DNA from: Pseudorhodoplanes sp049324435
GTDB taxonomy: Bacteria; Pseudomonadota; Alphaproteobacteria; Rhizobiales; Xanthobacteraceae
DNA: 64,000 nt
Direction: 5' to 3'
NCBI GenBank assembly: GCA_049324435.1
Contig: JBMOOQ010000008.1
Coordinates: 36,674 to 100,673 of the forward strand
Shown: positions 9,332 through 18,142 of the stretch, one piece after another
Layout: each line of letters begins with the position of its first letter
Position numbering within the stretch: position 1 is the stretch's first letter
Translations under genes and position numbers: made by a program
Notes under the pieces: model-generated
Seen by the model: the letters and a program-made list of their open reading frames with translations, nothing else
The model's database searches: none
What the model was told of the DNA's origin: nothing

Positions 9332-9972
9332 GCTGCGGCCTGCTGTTGTCCGAGCACCATGTCGAGTTCATCGGCGATCGCAGCAATCTCGCGCGCCGCG
9401 GGCCCCTTCCAGCTGATCAGACTCGGCGTCGCGCCCCACAACGACGCCTCCGGATAGGCCACCCGGTTTTGCATCTCGTTCTGAAGCACCGGAATGCCAG
9501 CCTCGGTGAGCTCGGTCCGGATGTGCCGCGCGATGATCGAATCGCGGGTGGTCTGCGTCAGGAGGCAACGATAGAGCGGCCGCCGTCCGTCGGATCGCTC
9601 GGTGAGGAAACTGATGGTGTCCAGGGTCCGGTCCACGTCGAACGGCGACGGCTTGACCGGGACCAGGAGAAAATCCGACACCGCAAGGCATTCCAGCGTA
9701 GTCTTTGAGCGGAATCCCGGGGTGTCAATGATAACAAGTCCTCCGGCACCGGAGATGCGCCGGGCGGTCTTGGTGGCCTCCTCAGTGGCGTCTTCGATGA
9801 CGGCAACGCCCCCAAGGCTGCGCTCGCGAGCGGCCAACCCCATGATCGAACGCTGCGGATCGGCATCGATGATCGTCGGACGCCGGCCGCGGAGATGCCA
9901 GTAAACCGCGAGACAACTGGCGACCGTACTCTTGCCGCTACCACCCTTCATCGTGGCGATCGTAACGATCAT
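9328..9972 (-). CDS. ParA/MinD-like P-loop ATPase (orphan)
   Basis: A 214-residue ATPase with the deviant Walker A motif KGGSGKST at residues 9-16 (ParA/MinD class), IIDADPQRS (A') and VIIDTPG (Walker B). The frame extends to 10026, but the ATG at 9972 has a GGAGG site 8 bases away and places the conserved MIVTIATMKGG at the N-terminus. It is shorter than chromosomal ParA and lacks a DNA-binding N-terminal HTH. No ParB or parS site is nearby, so chromosome or plasmid segregation is unlikely. Such orphan ParA proteins position protein complexes in the cell. It is overlapped by a DUF697 gene and sits beside the lanthipeptide precursor. Confidence 0.88.
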   Translation of the reverse strand: MIVTIATMKGGSGKSTVASCLAVYWHLRGRRPTIIDADPQRSIMGLAARERSLGGVAVIEDATEEATKTARRISGAGGLVIIDTPGFRSKTTLECLAVSDFLLVPVKPSPFDVDRTLDTISFLTERSDGRRPLYRCLLTQTTRDSIIARHIRTELTEAGIPVLQNEMQNRVAYPEASLWGATPSLISWKGPAAREIAAIADELDMVLGQQQAAA

Positions 9973-10203
9973 CTCACGGCCTCCTTGCCAAAGACCCGCG
10001 CAGTGATTCGTTTGTATGGTAGCCAATTTTGGAAAGGCGCGCCTTAGATTGGAGGCGAGATCAGCGTAGATTTGTGTGCGCTTCCAAGCGCAGCGGACCC
10101 CATTCTAGCCGCGTGGTCTTAGACGCTGATGAAATGTGTGATTGACTGGCCACCCAAATCGCACCGGCTTCTTTCGTAGAGCCAGCCCGTTGTGCCAACC
10201 ATG

Positions 10204-10250
10204 CTCAAAAAAATATGACGCTGTTTCCGAATGTCTTCGGAAACAGCGTC
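10204..10250 (-). terminator. Rho-independent terminator of the lanthipeptide precursor gene
   Basis: Perfect 14-base arms GACGCTGTTTCCGA / TCGGAAACAGCGTC with a 6-base loop (10217-10250), followed on the minus strand by a T-rich run (TATTTTTTT). It lies 31 bases past the precursor stop and supports a short monocistronic transcript. The rest of the gene-free stretch 9973-10280 shows nothing else I can identify; it presumably holds the ParA-gene promoter. Confidence 0.88.
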
Positions 10251-10280
10251 AAATAGCCTGAAAAGCAAATTGTCCGGAGA

Positions 10281-10430
10281 TTACCAGGCCGGGCAAACCG
10301 ACAGGCCGGTGCAAGAGCCCAGCGTGTAGTTCGCGGAGGTCTCGGTTCCTGCGGCACTTTCCAGCACTTCGTCGGAAACGTCGAAGCTCAGGATCTCTTC
10401 TTCTTTTTGATTGAAGGTGGTGAGGGTCAT
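10281..10430 (-). CDS. Class II lanthipeptide precursor peptide (LanA-like), 49 aa
   Basis: A small gene of 49 codons plus TAA, preceded by AAAGGA about nine bases before the ATG and followed by a strong terminator. Residues 1-28 form an acidic leader (EEEILSFDVSDEVLESAAG) of the kind bound by LanM enzymes, ending in an Ala-Gly that could be the leader cleavage site. The probable core, residues 29-49, is rich in Ser/Thr (T29, T31, S32, T36, S39, T41, S44) with two Cys (C40, C46) and ends in VCPAW, so up to two (methyl)lanthionine rings are possible. It is divergent from the LanM gene, 347 bases away. Ring pattern, cleavage site and activity are predictions. Confidence 0.87.
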   Translation of the reverse strand: MTLTTFNQKEEEILSFDVSDEVLESAAGTETSANYTLGSCTGLSVCPAW

Positions 10431-10777
10431 GGCGTAATTCCTTTCATCCGCCAGATGCATAGAAAGTTACGAGGAAACTTGATGAATTTCCCCCTGCTGG
10501 CGGACGCAAGGATTGGCTAAATGCGGCGAAAAGTCAATCATTGCTGCCTTTGTCATCACAACGATCCGTTACTCAAAATCCTCATCCCGTGATCATGTCA
10601 TTAACGCTTCGTGGCCTGCATTTATAGGCAGTGAATTTGCGGCGGCTGCACCGATTTAGGTTTATAGTCTTAAACTGACACTGAGAGCCCGGAAACGCGG
10701 TGCAAAATGGAAGCTGCCGGGTAACGATCCCGATTTCGTGCGGGAAAAACGTCGTCGGGCCCGCTAGGACTGCGTCA
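10431..10777. promoter_or_regulatory. Divergent intergenic region between lanthipeptide precursor and LanM genes
   Basis: A 347-base gene-free stretch that must hold the promoters of both divergent genes. It is more AT-rich than its surroundings from about 10500 to 10680. I see no convincing inverted repeat or box pair. LanM has AGGA upstream of its ATG at 10778. A longer LanM frame begins at 10700 but has no ribosome site or conserved sequence. Confidence 0.4.
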
Positions 10778-13700
10778 ATGGATACTCCTTTAGACCGCAT
10801 AGTGGCTCGCGCTGCGACCATCGACGAGCTTCTGGCCAAACCCGGCTCTGCAATGGGCTGCGATGCTGGCATTGCCGAACGGCGGCTGGCGGCGTGGTGC
10901 CGCTCGGCGGCCAATGGCGATTCGCAGCTATTCGCCAGGCGGCTCGCCCGTGACGGTTTGTCCCTTGAGAAGGCCCGCAACCGGCTGGCGGCTGCCTTCC
11001 CGAGTGCAGGTGGCCGCATGACCGGCTGGTCCGCAGACGCCGCCTGGGTCGAAGCGGGATTATACGGTGATTTCACAGAGCAAAGCTTTCCGGCGCTCAG
11101 CGCCGAACCCCGGCCCTTCCAGCACTTGCTTGGCCCGCTCGTCGCGGCGGCTGAGGCCAGACTCTGGCATGCAGCCGGTGAGGACTTGCGCAAGAACTTC
11201 ACGGACCCTGGGCTCGAAAGCTTGCGCTTGATGCTGCTCGACCAGCTATCCGACCTATGCGCCCCGCCGCTGTATGAACGTTTTGCCGCGATGCGCGAGC
11301 GTGGCGAGGATTCACAGACTAGCGCCGCAGACCGGGCGCCTGGTACCGCCGCCTACAGCCGGTTCGTCGCGGACATGCGGTCGGGCGGTTTCCGCATACT
11401 GTTCGATGAGAAGCCGGTACTGCTGCGTCTGATCGCAATCCTCGCACGGCAATGGATCGATTCGGTCTGCGAATTTGCAATTCGCCTGGACAAAGACCTC
11501 GCGGCCGTCCGTCGCGATCTTGCGGGATGCGATCGGTTGGAGCGCATTCTCAAGGTCGATGGCGGCCTGTCCGACCGTCATAACAATGGCCGGTCCGTCT
11601 TCATCGTTACGTTCGAGGACGGTGTCCGCGCGGTCTACAAGCCGAAGGATCTGCGTCTCGACGTGGCCTGGAACAAGCTGATCGCGCGCTTGAACGGATC
11701 GAGTCCGCCGCTGGCCTTGCGGGCTGCCCGAACGATCGCTCGTGATCACTACGGATGGACCGAGTTCATCGACCACACCGGATGTGCCGACGAAAGCGGC
11801 TGCGACTTGTACTTCCGCAGAGCCGGAGCCTGGCTCGCGCTGTTTCACTGTTTTGCAGCGACCGACATGCACCAGGAGAATGTCATCGCCGCCGGCGACC
11901 ATCCGGTGCCGATCGATCTTGAGACCATTCTCCAGCCGACCCCGGCGCCGCCGAAGAATCAGGAACCGGAGAGCGAAGCCTTCGATGCCGCAACGCGCAT
12001 GATCGCGGATTCCGTCATGGCGGTCGGCGTGCTGCCGGCTTACGGCAGGGCTCCGGACACCTCGATTTTCGCCATGGGCGCCCTGACGGCCGACTGGAAT
12101 GCCAGAATCAGGCTTGAATGGCTCGACATCAACACCGACGGAATGCGTCCGACACGCGCCAAGGTGGTCGAAAATGCAAACCCGAATTTGCCGCATGCCG
12201 GCGGCCGCTACGCCCGCTTCGGCGAGCACGTAGACGCCTTTCTCGCCGGATTTGAAGACTACGCCCGGTTTCTGTCGCAGCTGTCGCGAGGAGACGGCCT
12301 GGGCGGATTGTTCGACGGATTTTCTGGCGTCACGGTCCGGAAGGTGGTCCGGCCGACGCGCTTTTACGCAATGCTGCTGCAGCGCCTGAAGACCCACCGC
12401 AGCATGGATGATGGCGCGGCGTGGTCGGCCCAGGCGGATTTTATCGCGCGCCTGTCGGACTGGGAGGCGCCGTCCGACCCCACCTGGGGGTTTCACCGGG
12501 CAGAGCGGTCCGCTCTCCTCGCCCTAAACGTTCCGCATTTCGTGGTCCCGAGCGATGGTCACGGGGTCCGAGATTGTGAAGGCCCGGTGGCCACACTGAC
12601 AGGGCTATCGGGGCTAGAGCGCGCGCGCGAGCGGGTCCGCCAATTCGATAAGGCCGAGATCGAATGGCAGCTCGCCGTCATCAAGGCCAACACGGCGGGA
12701 GCGCCGCCGAAAAGTTCAGCGGATGTCGCTCGATTGCTCCTGAGAACGGACGTCCCGATTGCAACGGACAGTTTCGCGTCTGAGGCTGACCGGATCGCGG
12801 CGGAAATATCCGAGCATGCCATCCGTCGCGGCCGGTCGGCGGCATGGATCGGTCTCGACTGGATGGGCGACGCCGAGGCGTTCCAGCTCGCGCCCTTGGG
12901 GCCCGATCTGTACAATGGCTTATCTGGGATTGCGGTTTTCCTGTCCGCGCATGCGTCGGTCACCGGGCACGGCGCCTCAGCGGAGCTTGCGCTCGCAGCG
13001 CTGACCCATTTGCGCAAAAAGCTGAAAGATCGAAACTCCGCACGCTTCGTCCGCTCGCTCGGGATTGGCGGCGCGACCGGGCTCGGATCGCTCATCTATG
13101 CCCTTGCCGTGATCGCAAAGAATCTTGGGCAAGCTGACATCCTTTCCGATGCGCATGCGGCTTCGGCACTGATGATCGACGAGTTGATTGCGGCCGACAA
13201 ACGGCTCGACGCACTCGGCGGCAGCGCCGGCGCAATTCTGGCATTGCTGCGTCTCTACAGAGATACGCAGTCATCTGATGTGCTGGCCCGCGCGGTCGCT
13301 TGCGGCGAACATCTGCTCCGTCAGGAGAGGACCGGTATCGAGGGCATGCGCAGCTGGGTCGGTATTGGTCTTGGCGAAAAGCCCCTCAATGGCATGTCAC
13401 ATGGCGCTGCCGGATTTGCCTATGCTCTTGCCTCGCTGGCGGAAGCGACCGGCCGCAACGACTTTCACCGCGCTGCTTCCGAGTGTCTTGCATTCGAGAA
13501 TGCGACTTACAATGCCGATCGGCACAACTGGCCCGACTTGCGTCATAAAGGCGAGCCGGGCTGGGCCTGCCGCTGGTGCCATGGTGCGCCGGGAATCGGC
13601 CTCGCACGTGCCGCCCTGCTGAAACGGAGTGGCATCAATGCAGCGACGCTACAGTCGGACATCCGGAACGCGCTGGTTGGGGTCGAAGAGAACTGGCCGA

Positions 13701-13969
13701 CGGAGATCGATACGCTATGTTGCGGCACGCTCGGCAGCGTCGAATTCATGTGCGAGGCCGGCGACGCACTCGGCCGACCGGACGTAAGGCGGATCGCAGC
13801 GCAACGGCTTGCGGCTGTGGTCGAGGCCGCACGCATCAACGGCGACTATCGCTGGAACAGCGGAAGGCGACGTTTCAATCTTGGACTATTCCGCGGACTT
13901 GCGGGTGTGGGCTACACGCTGTTGCGGCAACGCGATAATGCATTGCCGAATGTGCTGATCTGGGAATAG
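10778..13969 (+). CDS. lanM: Class II lanthipeptide synthetase LanM
   Basis: A bifunctional cytosolic enzyme that dehydrates Ser/Thr of the precursor and then adds Cys thiols to form lanthionine rings. It has 1063 residues, a usual LanM length. The N-terminal dehydratase (DUF4135) shows the kinase-like residues AVYKPK (Lys288), DMHQEN (363-368) and PIDLET (378-383). The C-terminal LanC-like cyclase (about 680-1050) shows SHGAAG (His875), WCHGAPG (Cys934) and LCCGTLG (Cys981, Cys982). The zinc ligands therefore read Cys-Cys-Cys, as in the promiscuous ProcM, rather than the nisin-cyclase Cys-Cys-His. It is divergent from the 49-aa precursor and convergent with the coiled-coil membrane gene. Assignment is very secure; product is unknown. 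Confidence 0.95.
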   Translation: MDTPLDRIVARAATIDELLAKPGSAMGCDAGIAERRLAAWCRSAANGDSQLFARRLARDGLSLEKARNRLAAAFPSAGGRMTGWSADAAWVEAGLYGDFTEQSFPALSAEPRPFQHLLGPLVAAAEARLWHAAGEDLRKNFTDPGLESLRLMLLDQLSDLCAPPLYERFAAMRERGEDSQTSAADRAPGTAAYSRFVADMRSGGFRILFDEKPVLLRLIAILARQWIDSVCEFAIRLDKDLAAVRRDLAGCDRLERILKVDGGLSDRHNNGRSVFIVTFEDGVRAVYKPKDLRLDVAWNKLIARLNGSSPPLALRAARTIARDHYGWTEFIDHTGCADESGCDLYFRRAGAWLALFHCFAATDMHQENVIAAGDHPVPIDLETILQPTPAPPKNQEPESEAFDAATRMIADSVMAVGVLPAYGRAPDTSIFAMGALTADWNARIRLEWLDINTDGMRPTRAKVVENANPNLPHAGGRYARFGEHVDAFLAGFEDYARFLSQLSRGDGLGGLFDGFSGVTVRKVVRPTRFYAMLLQRLKTHRSMDDGAAWSAQADFIARLSDWEAPSDPTWGFHRAERSALLALNVPHFVVPSDGHGVRDCEGPVATLTGLSGLERARERVRQFDKAEIEWQLAVIKANTAGAPPKSSADVARLLLRTDVPIATDSFASEADRIAAEISEHAIRRGRSAAWIGLDWMGDAEAFQLAPLGPDLYNGLSGIAVFLSAHASVTGHGASAELALAALTHLRKKLKDRNSARFVRSLGIGGATGLGSLIYALAVIAKNLGQADILSDAHAASALMIDELIAADKRLDALGGSAGAILALLRLYRDTQSSDVLARAVACGEHLLRQERTGIEGMRSWVGIGLGEKPLNGMSHGAAGFAYALASLAEATGRNDFHRAASECLAFENATYNADRHNWPDLRHKGEPGWACRWCHGAPGIGLARAALLKRSGINAATLQSDIRNALVGVEENWPTEIDTLCCGTLGSVEFMCEAGDALGRPDVRRIAAQRLAAVVEAARINGDYRWNSGRRRFNLGLFRGLAGVGYTLLRQRDNALPNVLIWE

Positions 13970-13986
13970 CGGCATAGGTGCCGACG

Positions 13987-14559
13987 CTATTTTCCGTCGG
14001 ACGCGCAAGTGGCGTGGATCACCACCTTGAACATATCGAAGGACTGCACCGTGACCTGACAGAGCCGTGAGTCGCCAAGATCGACTTTGACAACGTCGCC
14101 GGCGTTCAGCAGATGCGGTTTACCTTCGATGTTGAGGGTCACACCGTGGATAGTCGGAACCCCTGTCAGCCCAACGTGAACGCGGCCGCCGGCGACAATA
14201 AACGACTGGTTGGGCCTCATCACATAGATATTCTCGGACGGCACAATTTCGTCGAGCACGGCCTGGACGTGATTGAGCCGGGTTTGAAGCGTGAGGATAC
14301 GATCCGCGCGCTGGTTAAGCTCAGCGCTGACCTGCTGGCGCTCCTCACGAAGTTGCTGGATCGTCGCATCGCGCTGCGCCAGTTGGCGTCTCGCCAACTC
14401 GCGTCCTGTGATGTGACCGATCAATGCCACACCAAGGATCAACAAGGTCTCAATCAGAAGAATGTAAATCCGCCGGCGGCGCGTCAACAGGCGCCACGCG
14501 GCCCGCGAACTCAGGTCCGGCTCTGCGGTGCGACGACCGGATCGCAATTTGTCGGCCAC
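13987..14559 (-). CDS. Membrane-anchored coiled-coil protein, unknown function
   Basis: A 190-residue protein with no family I recognise. A basic cytoplasmic N-terminus (1-30) is followed by one membrane helix (31-50), a charged heptad-like coiled coil (about 53-105), and a compact, probably periplasmic domain (106-190) with a predicted beta-rich pattern and two Cys (167 and 185). It is the last gene of a minus-strand run with the SPFH protein (110 bases upstream) and the peptide exporter. It ends 17 bases from the LanM stop. The topology suggests an envelope scaffold or an accessory of the SPFH protein; that is inference. Confidence 0.7.
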   Translation of the reverse strand: MADKLRSGRRTAEPDLSSRAAWRLLTRRRRIYILLIETLLILGVALIGHITGRELARRQLAQRDATIQQLREERQQVSAELNQRADRILTLQTRLNHVQAVLDEIVPSENIYVMRPNQSFIVAGGRVHVGLTGVPTIHGVTLNIEGKPHLLNAGDVVKVDLGDSRLCQVTVQSFDMFKVVIHATCASDGK

Positions 14560-14668
14560 GTTAGCGGTCCTCCCACCCCTGCTTTTGCGCCACCGGGGCG
14601 TGCCTCGCAGTCATGCACAAAAGCCTTAGACAATGTCGGGTCATGGCGACGAGCATCCTGACTACTCG

Positions 14669-16129
14669 CTATCGTGTCCCTGGCGGCGGATTCACCTGGA
14701 TCTCGGCCGGTTTCATCATCACTTCGGTCGGCTTTCCTGGCCCCTCTGTACCATTCGAGGAGCCGGTTGTTCGTGATCCGCCCGTCAGCCGCGACAGAAC
14801 CGCCTCGTAACTCGATAAATCGAACGGGTTGAAGATCGCGGGCTTTTCCGCAGTCTTATCGTTCTTGGCGGCGGCCTCAGGCGCCGACGATCGCTTGTCG
14901 GGGGCAGGCGGCGTCTGGTTCTGCTGCGGTTGGGCCGCCGCGGGCGGGTTGACCTGCACGGCGGCTCCGGGCTGCACCACCACAGTGGTCGGCGACGACA
15001 CCGTTGGGGCCGCCTGGGGAGCAAAAGCGCGCGGGACCGGCTGGGCCGGAGCATAGGCCCCCGGCACGGTTTCGTTCGGCGGCGGCGGAGGCGCAGCCGC
15101 ATCTTTGCGCGGCGGAGTTGCGGCCCCGGCAGGCTGGTCGACGTTGCCCAGAATGATTGGCAGACCGTCCTTGCCGCTGCCAATCACCACGACCTTGGAA
15201 TTCGGCGATTGCGACAATGCCAAGGTCGCCTCAATGCCGCGCCAGCGAAGATACGAATCCGTAATACCCTGGCCGACAGTCTGCTGGAACGCCGCGATAC
15301 CGTTGGCCTCGATCTGCTTGCGTCGCGACTCCTGCGCTTCGCGTTCGACGCGATAGCGATACTCCTGAATCAGGTAGAATTGTTCGGTCTGGCGGTTGAT
15401 CGCGGCAACGATCGCAGGTGGCAGCTCGATACTGAGCACAAGCGTATCGATGATCTGGATCGAGTATTGCAATGCGTCGTTATAGTTTCTGGGATCCGGC
15501 TGCTCCATCGCCTCGGGCTGGACCAGCTTGTTGAGATTGGCGCCGAGACCCTTGCGTGCATTGTCGCGCACTTTTTCCTGGATCGCCTCGCGCGAGGTAT
15601 AGACCTCCTGCGCGGTGTATTGCGAAATAACCTGGCGGGTTTGGCTTCCGATTTCGGGACTGACGACGGATTCGAAATATTGCGGACCGATGAACTTGTG
15701 GAGCACCGCTACTGCATTGTGGAGCAGCTGGTAGCGGATGTTCATCTGGATCGTCACGTTGACACCATCGCGCGAGATCGCGTTGTAGGTCTGAGCCGTC
15801 GATTGCAGACGGAGATTGTAGATAAAAAGATGGTCCCACGGCCAAACCAGGTGAAGCCCCTCACCGCGCAGCTGTTGCGGATTGAGCATGGTGCCACGGC
15901 CAGCGAAGCACCAGCAGTAATAATCGAATGTGTTGAAGCGCTTCCACAGAACGCCGACATGGCCGCTTGGCACCGTGATCACCACAAAGCGCCACAGCAC
16001 CGTGACCGCAAGGAAAAGCACGAGCAGCATGAACGCGAAGCTCGGCAACCGGCGTGTCAGGAAATGCCATGTCCCTCGCCGCCGCACCGGCGGAGGGTTA
16101 CCATCGAGTGACTCGGGATACGTTGCCAT
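14669..16129 (-). CDS. SPFH/Band 7 (prohibitin/HflK-like) membrane protein with Pro-rich tail
   Basis: A 486-residue protein. A basic N-terminus is followed by one membrane helix (about 30-53) and an SPFH domain (54-260): ITVPSGHVGVLWKRF, GEGLHLVWPWDHLFIYNLR, an AISRDGVNVTIQMNIRYQL strand pair, and the EVYTSREAIQEKVRD helix. A helical stalk runs to about 310 and residues 331-486 are a Pro/Ala-rich disordered tail. SPFH proteins build large rings in the membrane that organise microdomains or control proteases. The start is 24 bases from the stop of the exporter gene, implying co-transcription. Having one inside a RiPP island is unusual; it may scaffold or regulate the exporter (inference). Confidence 0.85.
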   Translation of the reverse strand: MATYPESLDGNPPPVRRRGTWHFLTRRLPSFAFMLLVLFLAVTVLWRFVVITVPSGHVGVLWKRFNTFDYYCWCFAGRGTMLNPQQLRGEGLHLVWPWDHLFIYNLRLQSTAQTYNAISRDGVNVTIQMNIRYQLLHNAVAVLHKFIGPQYFESVVSPEIGSQTRQVISQYTAQEVYTSREAIQEKVRDNARKGLGANLNKLVQPEAMEQPDPRNYNDALQYSIQIIDTLVLSIELPPAIVAAINRQTEQFYLIQEYRYRVEREAQESRRKQIEANGIAAFQQTVGQGITDSYLRWRGIEATLALSQSPNSKVVVIGSGKDGLPIILGNVDQPAGAATPPRKDAAAPPPPPNETVPGAYAPAQPVPRAFAPQAAPTVSSPTTVVVQPGAAVQVNPPAAAQPQQNQTPPAPDKRSSAPEAAAKNDKTAEKPAIFNPFDLSSYEAVLSRLTGGSRTTGSSNGTEGPGKPTEVMMKPAEIQVNPPPGTR

Positions 16130-16152
16130 CAGTCGTTCCTCATCGAACGCCT

Positions 16153-17796
16153 TCAGCCGCCCACAGTACGTTCGTCAACGATGCGCCCTTCTTCAAAATG
16201 AACACGACGCCCCCGCAACTTGGTTTCGTCGAGGTACCGGTCGTCATGGGTGATGACGACCAGCGTCTTGCCGGCGCGCATCAGTTCGGGGAGCAATTCA
16301 TCATAGAACTTGCGCCGGTATTCCGGATCCTGCTCCGCCGTCCATTCGTCTAGCAGCATGATGGGTCTGTTTTCCAGCATGCTGACGATCAGCGCGAGCC
16401 GCCTGCGCTGGCCGCCCGAAAGGTCGAGGGTACGGAACTCGCCGTTGGTCAGGCCCGTCTTGTCCTCCAGCCGGAATTTGGCCAGCAGATTTGCCAGCTC
16501 GCCCGGATCGACGTCCGGAATGCCGTAGAGCCGCCGGAACAGATGATAGTCATAGAAAATAGCCGAAAATAGTTCGCGATACTCGTCGCGGGTCGCCTTG
16601 TTGACCCGCTTTCCGTTCAGCAGAACCTCGCCCTCCTGGGGGTGATAAAGACCCGCAAGCACGCGCAGAAAGGTCGATTTGCCGGAGCCATTGCCGCCGG
16701 TGATGAACACGAGCTCGCCGGAACGCAGAGTGAAGTCGATTGGGCCGATATGGAACGCCACGTCGGAATGGCGGTCGACATAGCTGAAAACGATCTGGCG
16801 CATTTCGATCGATTCGAAGCTCTTCGGCGTTGCGACCTCGTCTGTCTCCGACGACACGGACTCGCGCAGCTTCGTTTCGAGGATTTGAATCCGGTCCGCA
16901 GCCGCATTGGCGTTCATCAGAATGGGAATCGACTGCACGAGTGCGAAGCATGCACCGATGACGTAGAGCAGTGCCGCGGTGATCTTGGCGATTGACGCGC
17001 CGCCAAGGCTTTCACTGAATTGCGGAGCAACGAACACCACCGTGCCGAGCAGGATATACATATAGCCTTGCGAATAGGCGATTTGCTTGAAGGTTTCCGA
17101 CTGGCTTCTGATTTTGATGTTGGCCGCGGTGCGCGACACATCGACGGCATCGTCAAACAAGGCATCGCTGCGGCTCCGGTTGAGCCTGACCTCTTTGAAG
17201 CCATCGAGAAAATCGGTGATGCGATCGAACAGACGGCGCTCGTGCTCGGCGGCCCGCATTCGCTCCTCAACCAGCTTGCGGCTCCGGAAGTGAAAGATCA
17301 GACCCGCCATGCTGACGATGAGAACGCTCAGCAGAAAGGCCGCGAGCGACAAATAGGCCACGTAGATCGCCACGAACCCGATCAGGACCGGTCCCTGAAT
17401 CGAGAAGCTGAGCATGTTGCTCGCCTGCGTCAAGATCGCGGCATCGCTCGAAATCGCGGCGATGATGCGCGCGCGGCCGACCTCTTCGATCGACAAAAGC
17501 TCCGAGCGGCGGACATAGTCCATCATTCGCACGCGAAGCTTGTGAATGATGGCCTCGATTTCCGACGTAATCGTCGTCGAGACGTAAACCTGGGTCTTGA
17601 AAAACAGGAACAGCGACACCACGAACAGGGTGGCCGACCAAAGCGCAGCGCCGCGTTCGTCCGAATCCGCCGCGGCCGCGCCGGTGTTGATCGCCGTAAG
17701 AATAAGGGCGTTGCTGATCCCCCCCAGAGCAGACATGAACACCAGCTTCCGCACCGAAGCGTGCATCTCGCGGTGAACAAGCTGGAGGAAGGACAT
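16153..17796 (-). CDS. Cyclic peptide export ABC transporter (SyrD/PvdE type)
   Basis: A single-chain half-transporter, 547 residues: six membrane helices in residues 15-290, then an ATPase domain with Walker A GGNGSGKST, signature LSGGQRRR and Walker B IMLLDEWTAEQDP. The DEWTAEQDP variant and overall length fit the cyclic-peptide exporter family that includes lasso-peptide D proteins and PvdE/SyrD. There is no N-terminal C39 peptidase, so it cannot remove leaders as LanT does. It is the only peptide exporter seen in the island, so it is the best candidate to export the lasso peptide and perhaps also the lanthipeptide. It is encoded opposite to the lasso genes. Confidence 0.88.
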   Translation of the reverse strand: MSFLQLVHREMHASVRKLVFMSALGGISNALILTAINTGAAAADSDERGAALWSATLFVVSLFLFFKTQVYVSTTITSEIEAIIHKLRVRMMDYVRRSELLSIEEVGRARIIAAISSDAAILTQASNMLSFSIQGPVLIGFVAIYVAYLSLAAFLLSVLIVSMAGLIFHFRSRKLVEERMRAAEHERRLFDRITDFLDGFKEVRLNRSRSDALFDDAVDVSRTAANIKIRSQSETFKQIAYSQGYMYILLGTVVFVAPQFSESLGGASIAKITAALLYVIGACFALVQSIPILMNANAAADRIQILETKLRESVSSETDEVATPKSFESIEMRQIVFSYVDRHSDVAFHIGPIDFTLRSGELVFITGGNGSGKSTFLRVLAGLYHPQEGEVLLNGKRVNKATRDEYRELFSAIFYDYHLFRRLYGIPDVDPGELANLLAKFRLEDKTGLTNGEFRTLDLSGGQRRRLALIVSMLENRPIMLLDEWTAEQDPEYRRKFYDELLPELMRAGKTLVVITHDDRYLDETKLRGRRVHFEEGRIVDERTVGG

Positions 17797-17893
17797 TGGA
17801 ACGCTGCTGCCGGCTACTGTTGCAAGGGGCGCTGCCGTCCCCCAAAGAAAGGCATGGGCCGGTCTCGATACTCAACGATCAGGACCGGCAGGA

Positions 17894-18094
17894 TCAGGAC
17901 CGGCGACGCCATTCCACGTTTCGCGACGGGCCAGTGATAAGCAGCAAGGGCAGCACCACCAGAGGTGTTGTCAACAGCGCAAGCCCGAAGGTTCCGAGGA
18001 ATCCCATACGGCGCCCGATGCCGCACAAACCGGTCAACGCGCAAAAGACGATGTATAGCCCTGCCTCGATCATCGGTTTCACTGGAGCAGCCAT
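17894..18094 (-). CDS. Small membrane protein, 66 aa
   Basis: Two hydrophobic helices (about residues 8-24 and 32-53) separated by a basic GRRMG turn, ending in a charged RRRS tail. AAAGG lies a few bases before the ATG. It sits between the DUF697 gene (48 bases upstream) and the exporter gene (97 bases downstream) on the same strand. The linker downstream of its stop includes a short tandem direct repeat (GATCAGGACCGGC twice). I do not recognise a family; in this position it may be an accessory of the exporter or an immunity-type peptide, which is speculation. Confidence 0.6.
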   Translation of the reverse strand: MAAPVKPMIEAGLYIVFCALTGLCGIGRRMGFLGTFGLALLTTPLVVLPLLLITGPSRNVEWRRRS

Positions 18095-18142
18095 CGACCT
18101 TTCGATCGTGACTGCCCTCCGGATTGCTACTGACCGTGAAGG

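Noticed and set aside
9328..9972. ParA gene as a sign of a plasmid or integrative element partition system
   Set aside because: There is no ParB, parS-like repeat, replication or integrase gene near, and the protein is of the orphan type.
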